DNA of 64,000 nt from Spirodela intermedia (lineage: Eukaryota > Streptophyta > Magnoliopsida > Alismatales > Araceae), in NCBI GenBank assembly GCA_902729315.2, contig LR746276.1, positions 1,350,669 through 1,414,668 of the forward strand, given 5' to 3'. A model generated the notes under the pieces. The model worked only from the letters and a program-made list of their open reading frames with translations. It was not told the DNA's origin and made no database searches. Position numbers and translations under genes: made by a program. Numbering within the stretch: the first letter of the stretch is position 1; every line of letters begins with the position of its first letter. This document shows, piece after piece, positions 35,674-45,836 of the stretch.

Positions 35674-36396
35674 TCAATCGATACCCCGCGCTCTCTTCTT
35701 CACCGTCCCCTGGTGATCCACTTGCTCGTCCTCCTCGTCGCCGTCGTAGCCGCGGCTGGCGCGATCGCTGGCTCGGGCCTCCGACACCGACGCCAGCTTC
35801 TGGAGATTGAGCCGCACGACCGTGTCGGCAAACATCCGCGTATCGTCCTCCGTGTTCCCCTCCGGGATGTCCACGATGTACGACTCCAGAACGATGCTCC
35901 GGATCTCGTCTTCTCCGGCCTCCTCCTTCTCCCGATCAGATCTCTTGAACTCGCTCACCGTCGTCACCGACCTGTAGTTCCTCAGCCGGTGCTCGCCGCC
36001 GATGATGCTGAATCCCGCCACCAGGCGCTCCTCGTCTAAAATATCCAGCCGCTCCGTACTGGTGTTCGCCGGCAGCCCCGAGATGACGCTCACCTCCCGC
36101 AGGCACCCCACCCTGATCCCGCCGCCGTCATCCTTCAGAGCGCAGCTGCGTATGAAGTGCTTGTACACCTGAGGGCGATCGAATCGCCGGACCACCGACC
36201 AAACCGCAGAGGCCGGGGCACGAACTCGCTGCGACAGAAGCGAGGAGCACTGCCCCGCCGCCACCCTGTACGTATGCCGCTCCTCGATCAATCCTCGCAG
36301 CTCCTCGTACTCCTCTCTGGTCAGCCCCGCCGGCGCCTTATCCGCCTCCGTCGGCGACCAAATCTCCCCCCCTGCCCCTCCTCCACCAGACTCCAT
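35674..36396 (-). CDS. PYL1: Abscisic acid receptor, PYR1/PYL1-type (PYR/PYL/RCAR family)
   Basis: Soluble START-fold receptor that binds abscisic acid and then inhibits clade A PP2C phosphatases. Intronless, 240 residues. The gate loop SGLPA lies in VISGLPANTSTERLDILD, the latch HRL in GGEHRLRNYRSVTT, and the C-terminal helix in DTVVRLNLQKLASV. The pocket Lys equivalent falls in the CSSLLSQRVRAPASAVW to FDRPQVYKHF region and VLESYIVDIPEGNTEDDTRMF is intact. Overall pattern matches the dimeric PYR1/PYL1-3 subfamily (SSLLSQR, RVGCLREVSVISG). Compared with relatives it has a Gly/Ala-rich N-terminus and a tail of about 30 charged residues (DGDEEDEQVD) after the last helix. Exact paralogue is not certain. 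Confidence 0.93.
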   Translation of the reverse strand: MESGGGGAGGEIWSPTEADKAPAGLTREEYEELRGLIEERHTYRVAAGQCSSLLSQRVRAPASAVWSVVRRFDRPQVYKHFIRSCALKDDGGGIRVGCLREVSVISGLPANTSTERLDILDEERLVAGFSIIGGEHRLRNYRSVTTVSEFKRSDREKEEAGEDEIRSIVLESYIVDIPEGNTEDDTRMFADTVVRLNLQKLASVSEARASDRASRGYDGDEEDEQVDHQGTVKKRARGID

Positions 36397-37110
36397 ATCT
36401 CAGATTCGGCTTCCTCCGAGGCAAAGGACGTCCGTCACCTTCCTCCTCCCGCCGGCAGGCAAGTTCCTCGGCGGCGACTGCTGCGGCTGGGGGCGAGTGA
36501 AGAGGGAGGAGGAAGGAGAAAGGAGGAAGAGGGGCGAAAGGGCAGACGTGACATTTGATGCCCTTTTATTAGTTCTCTTAATTGTTGTAATTAATGATCT
36601 GAATCGATAGTGGGACGGCACGTGGTAAGGGCCCACATTGGGCCCCACATCCCAGAAAATTCTTACCTTCACCGAGCGCAGACACCGCATTTGGGGGGAG
36701 GGGTCTACCTTTTCCGACAGTCTCACCTTTTTTATACGCGAAATAATTAAATGAAAAATATATTTCATGAAACCCCACATTTTTTTACTCGATTATTTAA
36801 TTATTAAAAAACCCGGGATCGAATGACCGAGCGGACTCAGCTCTCTAGCCCGGGTTGGGACCCACCTCAGATGGTATGAACAGTTGACTTCTGGAAAGTC
36901 CACATATTCTGCGGGGATGCCAGCTGGGAACCCCGAGAGATTCCCATCATACGGTTGCCTTCACCTTATAAAGCGTGTGCCGTTGACCCACGTTTCTATT
37001 TGCGGAGACTCCGAGCTGGCGAGTATCTATGACTGAGACGGGCCCGGGCCCAAAAGAGGCCCAAAAATAGGTTACAAACCAGACCCACAAGGGGGAAGAG
37101 ATAGAGAGAG

Positions 37111-37153
<43 letters not shown>

Positions 37154-37341
37154 GGAACCCTACACTAATCACGACTAAAAGACGATAATATATATTGTTT
37201 ATTAAAAATTACATTGATTAGCAGAAAAGTTTGCATTAAACTAGAAATATGCACATTTTAATTTTCGAAGACCCGCATAGTCAACTCAGAGAGACACCTC
37301 ACACGTCCGATGCTGATCGGACGGCTAATCGCCGATCAGGA
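36397..37341. other. Intergenic region upstream of the PYL gene
   Basis: Contains the PYL promoter (minus strand) and the 3' flank of the CHORD-like gene. GGCCCA-type motifs cluster at about 36,630-36,650 and 37,040-37,070. A long (GA)n run occupies 37,103-37,151. No coding frame is supported. Confidence 0.45.
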
Positions 37342-38395
37342 TCATTCATCGCCGTCGTCATAGGAGACGTGGAAGCTCACAGTGCAGCCCAAGGCGGCGG
37401 GGTCCTCGGCCCCACAGCAGTCGTAGAACTTGGCGGCGTAGGGAGGATCATCAGGCCCCAGCTCGTAGTACCTTCAACACGGATGCGGAAAGTAGTCAAC
37501 CCCCATCAAAACCTCAAGAACCGCCATTTTGACCTCAGGAAATAAGAAACATAGAAAGACCCCATCTTGTGGAGTTAGTTATTGGATCATCCGACTCAAA
37601 AAAGTCAATGACTTGAGGTGAAGATGATCAGATCATGAATGACGTATTTATTTCCCTCATTGGAGATATACGTTTTCTGAGGTTGGTCAACTCTCAGCCA
37701 CTTTTACCCTCGATGGCTTTGCGAGCTTGGTCAACTCCTAACCAGTGCTTTATGGATTCCGCCCTGAAGATCTCAGAAGCCCAGCGGAGAGAAAGGATTA
37801 TCATCGATGTCTATCTCAGTTTCTGAGCTCGTGAAGAACATTTTCTAATGGACCTGGAACTCTTTCCCCAATTATTCGCAGGAATCATGGAGAAGGGAGG
37901 TGGGATCGGAGAATTAGGGTTCCATGCCGGGGCGAGGTCTTCTGCGAATAATTGCAGAGCTCCCTGATTCCCCAGCACGAATCGAATAAGAGATGAACCA
38001 TGATTCTAGAAACGATCGCGTGGGAATGATGCGCTGGAAATGGAAAACACGAGATGAACAGGAATCTCTCAGAGAAAATCGAGAGAAAGGGGGACAAAAA
38101 AACATGGGGAAGCTGATTCGTCTAGTTCTCCTGTTCTTCCCCAATTTGATCAGATCTTCCGGCAAATCTGATCATGTGAACCGATGATTCGGTAATTATC
38201 GGAGAAAACCAGCGATCGAGGATTATGGCGGAGGGGAAGAGGAGACCTCTTCTGGTCGTCGTGCCTCCGGGAGACGAAGAAGGACGGGTGGAACCTGCAG
38301 GAGGAGGACGCGTTGGACGATGGATCGTACAGCTTCTTGCACCGCCGGCACACCTTCTCTCCAGCCTTCCCCTTCTCCCCTTCTCCTCCGTTCAT
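37342..38395 (-). CDS. Small CHORD-like zinc-binding protein
   Basis: Two exons, 38395-38247 and 37471-37342, with a 775-nt GT-AG intron, encode 92 residues. After a charged N-terminus come VCRRCKKLYDPSS, SSCRFHPSFF, RRHDDQKRYYELGPDDPPYA, FYDCCGAEDP and GCTVSFHVSYDD. The spacing C-x2-C ... C-x2-H-P ... CC ... GC-x4-H is that of a CHORD zinc domain, here as a single stand-alone copy. Well-known CHORD proteins (RAR1, CHP-1) have two copies. I recall similar ~90-residue uncharacterised plant proteins, so this looks like a conserved gene of unknown function. A CT/GA tract (38,399-38,420) lies just upstream of the start codon. The junction restores an Arg codon (AG/G). Confidence 0.82.
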
Positions 38396-39444
38396 CTTCT
38401 CTCTCTCTCTCTCTCTCTCGGGCGGCGCCGCTGAAGAGGGAGAAACCCTGAACCTCGTTGATCGGGGTGACGCAGTGGTGAAGACGGATTACTGTGGGAG
38501 GAAGTACCAGTGGTATCCTCATTATTTTCGGATTGTAATTATCGTGGCAATAAAAATATTTTAAATTAATTAAATTATACCCCTCACCTTCGTTTTTATC
38601 AAAAAATAATATGGTTGTAATAATCAATGGCTACAGCCCTTGATAATAGTCGAAAATATGAGCATTTTTGCGACGAAAAATACGACAAAAATAATAAATA
38701 TTGAGAATAAAATATGAATATGGGGGTGCCGAATATGTGGATAAATAGAGAATTTTACTTAGAAAAATGAGAAATTATTTCCTATCTGGCTAAAAATAGT
38801 AATAATTTTTTTTCTAGGTGGACATTATTTATTTCCAATTTATTAAAGTAAATGGTTTAATCCTTCATCATGTGGACCATGCAACGTAAAATGCATGGCA
38901 CCATAATTTCAAAAAAATAAATAATATGGAAAATGACGTATTTGTAGTTTCCTCTTGGGAATCATGTGCATGGATTATAAAAGAAAATATAAAAATATAT
39001 ATAATACATTTATTTTGTAGGTTAGGGGGGGCGTCCAGTTGATTGGCCCTGGGTGGTGGGCCCAAGACCCATATGTGGCCCTAATTAATTCCATAAAAAA
39101 AGAGTTTTTTACATATAAATATAATTTATAATGTCAGAAATTCCTTTAATCTGCCGGGGGACGAGAGAAATTATTAAAAATAAATAATTTCCCCTACCAT
39201 AAAATTTAAATATCGAGATTCGAAGGTGCGAGAATCTCACGTATCTTCGTGTTATTCCCCCCACACCCCCATCATGCATGCCGCCACACTAAGAATTTTA
39301 AAAACAAGAACAGAAGAGAGAGAAAGAGGAGAGAGAGAGAGAGAGAGAGATGGCCGAGACCCTAGTCGGAAAAATGGTCCCTTTATAAATGCTTCCACCT
39401 CCCAGGGAGAACCCACGGCGCCAAGAAGAGAGAGAGAGAGAGAG
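38396..39444. other. Intergenic region, AT-rich
   Basis: Promoter side of the CHORD-like gene on the left; AT-rich and unrecognised between 38,560 and 39,230. (GA)n runs lie at 39,328-39,350 and 39,427-39,446, the second directly ahead of the small open frame at 39,445. Confidence 0.4.
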
Positions 39445-39723
39445 ATGGAAGGAGAGATGATCAGGTCCATAGTGGCGGGGGGTAGAAGAGAGAATTCCGC
39501 CGCCGTGGGGGAGTTGCTCCTTCAGGCGGTGGGGGCGGCGGCGGAGGAGATGACGCGGCGGGGAGGCGGCGGCGGAACCCACTGGCTGCTCAGGCTGGCG
39601 GTGGCGCTCGGCGGGGTTCTCACCGTGGGGGGCGTCGGCTACTTGCTCCTCTCTTGCTGCAGATGCTACGCACGGCGGCGCAGCAGCGGCACCGCCAGCG
39701 CGCGGAGGTGGCCGGCCGTCTGA
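39445..39723 (+). CDS. Possible small single-pass membrane protein, unrecognised
   Basis: A GC-rich open frame of 92 codons in otherwise AT-rich surroundings. It has a helical N-terminal half (GELLLQAVGAAAEEM), then one hydrophobic segment at about residues 51-73 (LLRLAVALGGVLTVGGVGYLLLS), then CCRCYARRR and a basic Ser/Thr-rich tail. The positive-inside rule would put the C-terminus in the cytosol. This start was preferred because the longer frame upstream is translated GA repeat. I do not recognise the family. The sudden GC-rich composition supports a real exon, but transcript evidence would be needed. Confidence 0.45.
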   Translation: MEGEMIRSIVAGGRRENSAAVGELLLQAVGAAAEEMTRRGGGGGTHWLLRLAVALGGVLTVGGVGYLLLSCCRCYARRRSSGTASARRWPAV

Positions 39724-39813
39724 TAGACGGGGACATCCCAGGGCAGCTCTACCACTAAAAGCGTCGCCTTTTCGCCGTCACAATAAGGAATCCCGTTGGT
39801 CCTCCTGATGTGC

Positions 39814-39845
<32 letters not shown>

Positions 39846-40738
39846 AGCTAATTATGAATAACTTCACGAAGATGCTGAAAATGCACGACCTTCCCGCGTA
39901 TTTTATTTTTTTCCCGGGTTTCATTCGAGAAATTATGTCCACTTTAGCTATTCAGTATCTGATATTAATGGAAATACCCAGAGTTCAAGCAAAAAACGGC
40001 GAATTTGACGAAATTTATCCACTAATTACCCGATGCAGGCGGATATTCTCCTCCCCTTCCTCGGGTTTTCAAAGATGGTTGACTTGATCTAAGCTGCCTC
40101 TTTCCCACTCTCGTGGGGAGTTGGCTCGTCACTCGGCTATATTTCTTGAGAGCTACAGTAAGGTCAACGTTCTTTCCCCGGGGGGGTATGCACCAACTTG
40201 GAAATTCCACGCCAAGGGATTGAACAGAGTCAAAACCCCCTGACTAAATTCCACTCTGAACAGTTCCAATAACGAAAATTTAATGAAAAAAAATGTCAAC
40301 TTCAACAAATTTCTTCCACAGATTTGTTCAGTTCAGCTTATTTTCCGACTAAAATATATTTACTGGATATGTCAAACAGATATAGGAAACTCCCGACGCT
40401 TTAACATCATTCACGAGCTCCTTAATCTGGGTAAATAATGTCAAACCAGTTCCACCAAAAAAATTAATGAAACAATTACTGCACCATGAAAATTCCATGA
40501 TTCACCAAAAAAAAATAAAATCCAATTCGACTCATTTTTCAAGTGAAAAAAAGTATTTATTGGCGACAGAAAACATATTAATTATACAACAGTTTGACCT
40601 AGTTCATGAGCTCATTTGTCTGGGTATGGAGATCCTGACCAGAGGAGAGTGGGATCAGATGAATTATGCAGGGAACACCAAATTGAGCAAGATTGAAGAT
40701 GATGAAGAAAGTAATCAGAAGAAGCTACAGAAAGTGCC
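39724..40738. other. Intergenic region, no supported gene
   Basis: Contains a (GA)n tract at 39,813-39,842 and AT-rich sequence. Two similar blocks, 40,250-40,340 and 40,455-40,580 ('CCAAAAAAATTAATGAAACA' near the latter), suggest an old local duplication. The right end holds the 3' untranslated region of the CCCH zinc-finger gene. Confidence 0.4.
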
Positions 40739-41463
40739 CTACTCGTGGTCGTCGATCCAGTCGCCATAAACCCTACTGATCTTCTGTGGGCCCTTCCACC
40801 GTGGAAGAGGCCGCTCCCTCTCCACCTGCCTCAGGCTTCCTCCGCCGCCGCCGCTGCTGCCCCGCTGGGAGGAGATTCCCATGTTGTAGGAATCTGTGTG
40901 AGGGACCGACGAGCTGTAGGCCGTGGAGTCAACCGGCGGCCTGGATAATATGCCGGCCTGCCTCGGGTCCGACGGCGTCGAAGAAGAGTCCCTCCCTTCT
41001 CCGTCCACTAGCCCACCGCCAAATCTGTGGAGCTCTGTACCCAGATGAGTGTCAATTTCATATGTGCGAAAAAGTTAACGCATTGCTCAAGAAAGCTGCT
41101 CGATCAGAAGTCCACCCTAAGCAAACGGCGGCTGTAAATCAGCCCTCGAATGGGACGGCGACGAGTGTTCTTAAACGGAGAAATCCGAGCTGATGATGAT
41201 GGATTAAAATCATTTATCAACGCATAGTTCATGAATGATGTTCCATCATAGGTCAACGGATGGTCGACCATAAGTCAACGCGTGATGAACTATTTGTAGC
41301 ATGAGATGTGTTCGGAAAGAAGGGTTTTTGAGATGTGAGCACTGCACCTGCTGCGCCATGGGCGAACTGGCACTTGCTCTCAAATGGGCAGTAACCGGTC
41401 ATCTCCCACTTGTTGCATATCCTCGTCTTCCAGTTTGAGAGCTTCTGGTTGTAGCCACCGCCC

Positions 41464-41496
<33 letters not shown>

Positions 41497-42104
41497 ACGC
41501 CGCCGCCGTATCCGTTGCTCCCGCCGGTGGGGCCAAGGCTGATTGCCAGGCTCTCCCGGGACCTTGACTGCTCGTCGTGGAGGAAGGTGCAGGTGTCTCC
41601 ATATGGGCACCCCTCGTCGGTGTAGAACTTCTTGCAGTGCCTACCCTTGTAGGACCTCTGCGCCTCCCCGCCGGCGCCGGAGGAGATGATCGGAATCCGA
41701 TGCTCCTCCCTTGGGATCTCCGGTCCGTCTTCTTGGGCAGCCAGGATCTCCTGCCAATTTGGCGGGGGCTTGCGGAGCTCCTCGATCCCGTGGGCGAAGT
41801 TGCAGTTGGTGATGTAGGGGCACGTCCCCGCCCTGAACTTGCAGCAGAGCTTCGTCTTGTAGAACATCTTCCCGATCGCCTTAGACCTGCTCGCGGCGGC
41901 GGAGGTGGAAGCGGCGGCGCCGCCTCCACGAGGCTTCTTGGTGGGGGGCTGCTGCTCGTGGTTGGAGGCGTCGGAGGAGGGCTCCCGCTCGCCGTTCCAG
42001 CTCCGGTAGTCGTCCTCCGTCGCCCACAGCGCCTGGTCCGCCGGCGCCGGCCAGGCCTTGGGAGTGATGGTGATGGCGTCCCCGCGGTAATCCCCTCTGG
42101 ACAT
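40739..42104 (-). CDS. CCCH zinc-finger protein with three fingers (AtC3H12-like)
   Basis: Probable RNA-binding regulator. Two exons, 42104-41348 and 41034-40739, with a 313-nt GT-AG intron inside a Glu codon; 350 residues. It opens [20 protein letters not shown], followed by [15 protein letters not shown]. Three C-x7-8-C-x5-C-x3-H fingers follow: [42 protein letters not shown] and [23 protein letters not shown] Gly-rich linker encoded by a CCG repeat (41,457-41,515) separates fingers 2 and 3. The tail ends [14 protein letters not shown], like relatives that end YGDWIDD. The combination matches Arabidopsis C3H12-type proteins. RNA targets cannot be inferred. Confidence 0.92.
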
Positions 42105-42689
42105 AGGGCGAGGAGAAAGAATCCTGGAAGGAATCCCTGCCGAGGAAACCCTACAAGGAACAGGAATCCGAGATCCTCTCCGAGGCGTCGGAGATCGAAA
42201 TCTGTGATCCCTCTCGAGCTTCGCTCTCGAGAATTTCAGATTTCATCGGAATGGATGAATAAACGGGTAAACCCTAATGGATGCCGCAGCGGGCGGTGGA
42301 GAGGAGGACGACAGCTCGGTGGAGGAAACCCATGGATGTGGGGAGCGCTAGAGCTCCAGGGAATCGGAGGAGAAGCTCCGACCACGGCAGAGTGACCTCC
42401 GTCGCCGGAGAGGGAAGACGGTGACGGCGAGAACCTGAGGAGGGGGAGGAGGAGGAGCGAGATTACTCCGGCAAAGGAGGGAGCTGGTCTTGGAGATCCA
42501 GGAGGAGGGAAGACGGAAGAGGAGATTTTCCGCCCTAACCAGGGGGAAGGAGGGGGAAGATGAGAAAAGAAACCCAGGGGCTGCCTATGGGATGCCCCCT
42601 CGTCAACCCCGGGAATCAAATCTATCAAAGCAAAAGAAATGAAAATTCTTTTGTCATTTGTGCAGAGGAGCAAGAAAAAATCGTAATGC
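42105..42689. other. Promoter and 5' leader region of the CCCH gene
   Basis: GC-rich sequence immediately upstream of the minus-strand CCCH start codon, holding its 5' untranslated region. Antisense and sense open frames here are compositional and show no protein similarity. Confidence 0.4.
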
Positions 42690-43169
42690 TCACTCTCTCT
42701 CTCTCTCTCTTCATGCATTTAGGGTTTGAATATATATTTAAAAATATAAAATATGGGTTCTGATCTATTCGCTCTCCTGTACACAAGAAGTTAATATTTC
42801 TTGCGTTCATAAAGTTCCCATGTTCATCTAAGTAGAGAGAGAGAGAGAGAGAGAGTATCTGAAGATCAATTACTCGCACAGGGCCTGCTATCTCTTCTGA
42901 TTGATACCGATCCCGAGGATCAAGCCCAATCCAAAGTCCTCTTTCTCTCTCTCTCTCTCTCTCGCTCTTCAAAAACGTTTGAAAAATATAAAAAATAGGC
43001 TCTAATTTATCTGCTCTTCTCTGTACACATGAAGTTCCTATTTCTTCCAGTCTTCGATCTATCTGTGTTCTGAAGTTCCCATGTTTATCTTAGTAGACAC
43101 AGAAAGAGAGAGAGAGAGAGAGAGAGGAGAGCCTACGGACAAGTACTTGCAGTAGGCTCTACCTATCTA

Positions 43170-43222
<53 letters not shown>
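42690..43222 (+). repeat. Direct duplication of a CT-spacer-GA microsatellite cassette
   Basis: Two consecutive units of about 255-270 bp. Each begins with (CT)n (42,691-42,709 and 42,945-42,963), then a similar spacer containing 'GTTTGAA...AAAATATAAAA', 'CTCT-CTGTACACA-GAAGTT' and 'AAGTTCCCATGTT', then (GA)n (42,834-42,855 and 43,105-43,126). A third (CT)n followed by (AT)n closes the region at 43,170-43,222. CT and GA tracts on one strand are complementary and could fold together. Confidence 0.7.
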
Positions 43223-43223
<1 letters not shown>

Positions 43224-43459
43224 TTGAGGAGACGATCCAAAACCCTGTAAAACTATAAAGAAACATGTTGACAGAAAGAGGCAGTGGGAATTAGATTAGG
43301 CGCCACATATTTAGCCCTAAACTTGCGGTAGGTAGAGGGCTTAAGAAGTTAAGGATAAAAAGCATGGTCGCATCGAAATCAGCAGACCCAAACAAAAACA
43401 TATACGAGAAAAGATGACGAAAAGTGGAGGGGAGTTGGAGTTCGTGCTGGAAAAGAAAA
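43223..43459. other. 3' flank of the plastid pyruvate kinase gene
   Basis: Presumed 3' untranslated region and terminator side of the minus-strand pyruvate kinase gene. No other feature recognised. Confidence 0.4.
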
Positions 43460-45790
43460 TCAGGCCTGCACTTTTCGGACTTGAATGTGGTGGGTAGACT
43501 CGCGCCGCCAGATGGGCTGCGTCCCACTCTGGACCAGAGTCACGTACTCGCCCTTCTTCAGGAGACCCTGCGCCTGGTTTTAGCGCGCGCGAGAGAGAGA
43601 GAGGAGGTTAGAGGAGTCAATTCAGTAGAGATAGAAAGAGAGAGGATGATGGCGTACCATCAAGGACTTGAGTGCGCGAGAGAATGTCTCCTCGGCATCA
43701 CTGGAGAAGCTGATGTATGTGGGTTGCACTCCGTGGTAGAGAGCCAGCCTCTGCTTCACCCGTTCTCTGCCGATCATAAGAAGCAGGCGTCAGCGTCAGT
43801 AGGCCGTCAGCCCAGAGCCTGGCTTCAATCCCAATATCACGCCTAAAAACGAAACAACAATTTCTGCCCATTCCCCACCTCTCTCTCTCTCTCTAACTTC
43901 CAGTTATGGCAAAAAAGAGCTTACTCATTGGTGAAGGCAAAGATGGCCGAGGACGGCCGGTAATGGCTGAGGAGGGCGGCCATGGATCCCGTCCGAGTGA
44001 AGACGATGATCGGCGTGCCCAGCGTGTTAGCCATGGCCGTCGCGTGGGACGCAAACATCATGCTCATGTGGCTCTTGAATATCTCCCCATACACATCCTG
44101 CAACCACCCCACCAATGTGTGAGCAACAACTCCAATCACTGAACATTGTTCCATATGATCGATAACACGCTACCTGGTTGAATGCGGCGGCGTTGGCAGA
44201 CAGAGTCGACTCCATCCTCAGCGCCACCGAGTGCATCACCCTGACGGCCTTTATCGGGTACCTATAAGTAGAAATCAAAATATTAATGAAATTATTTTTT
44301 TATTTTTTATTTTTTTAAAAAATAAAAATAAAGCCCAAAATTTTTATAAATCATCTGAGAACATGGAGCACAAGCCCCTTAGAGTTATAAAAAACAGTTT
44401 ATTATTTTTTTAATTATAACTTATTTAGTTAGACCCTTATTATGTGAAAGAACATTTTCAAATTATTGCATATTAAAGTAAATGAGATAGAAATCTATAT
44501 TAATTATTTTTTTATATAGGAGAAATGAGGTGGGTGCTTACTTCCCATGGGCGGTTTCTCCTGAGAGCATGATGGCGTCGGCACCTTCGTGGACGGCAAT
44601 GGCTATGTCGGATACCTCCGCCCTGGTTGGAGTTGGATGGTTAATCATGCTCTCCAGCATATTGGTTGCGACTATCACAGGCTTCCCCATGCTGCGGCAC
44701 GTTCTGATTATATCCTCCTGTGAGATAATAATATGCCATAAGAAGAACAGAGAGAGTTGGCACGTATAGGTATCTACCGATCACTATCTGTAGAATAAGT
44801 TACAGAGAAATAATATTGCCAATTTGGGAATATTATTCTTTCCGGAGAAAATCCTAGTGAATTATCCACATTTATTATACTGAATTTCATCATGCTACAT
44901 ATTTCAAGTAATATGGTCTTCTGTTTTTTTTTTTTTTTTTTGAGGATCAGATGGAAAAAATCAGCACGATTAAATGCAATCTCTACATCAAAAATGTACA
45001 CTACGGAGTTTTTTTTTTTTGCCTGTTCATGTTCTTATATAGCATGGTTTAATGTTCTCAATTGCAGAAAGGTCTGTGCATCACTAGAAAATAACACTAC
45101 TGAAATCGGCATAACTTTCCCATACTTTTGCACGATACAAAATAAACAGTGAAAGCGTATGAATGTATGAATTTCGTGAAAATATCAAATGATTCGTTCT
45201 AATTTGCGTCATGGTGTGAGCTCATCGTAGACCTTCAAACTAGAACAATTGGATGATAAAAAAAAATAAAAAATTACACATTTTCTATGCATTATGACAC
45301 AAAATTCAGGGGAACTCTACGGGTATCTCTTCATCGTAGAGGTAGCTCCATTACATGTAGCTAATATTCTTACAAGAAAAAAGTTATTATGCGACACGAG
45401 AAGATCGAATGGACCAACTCAACACTCTGTATAAAGAGATTAGAAGGTATGAGGAGGGAGAGAAGTTAGGAAGTAATGGCACAAAGGTGGAAAGGGAAAG
45501 AGCATTGGTGCTAAAAAGAGTAGTTCCGGCTTGATCTGCACTGTGCACAAGACAGCTGGATGCTTTTAAGGCAGAGCCGGATTCCATTCGAAATCCATTT
45601 TCACTTTTTTACTGGCTCTCCGGCAAAATCTCCACTATATGATCATGCTTTTGTAATTAGGTTAAAGGCTATTTTGGGAAAATGATTGTTAGGGTTCGTC
45701 CCTATTTAAGGGACTTAGTGGGTGCGAGAGGTGTCTCCCCTATTCCTCCCTCTCCCTCCTTTGTTTCTCTCTGTTCTATCATAGCTAAGG

Positions 45791-45836
<46 letters not shown>

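Noticed and set aside
39226-39444. Longer N-terminus for the small membrane-protein frame
   Set aside because: The extension translates GA repeats into Arg/Glu runs and has no protein-like sequence.
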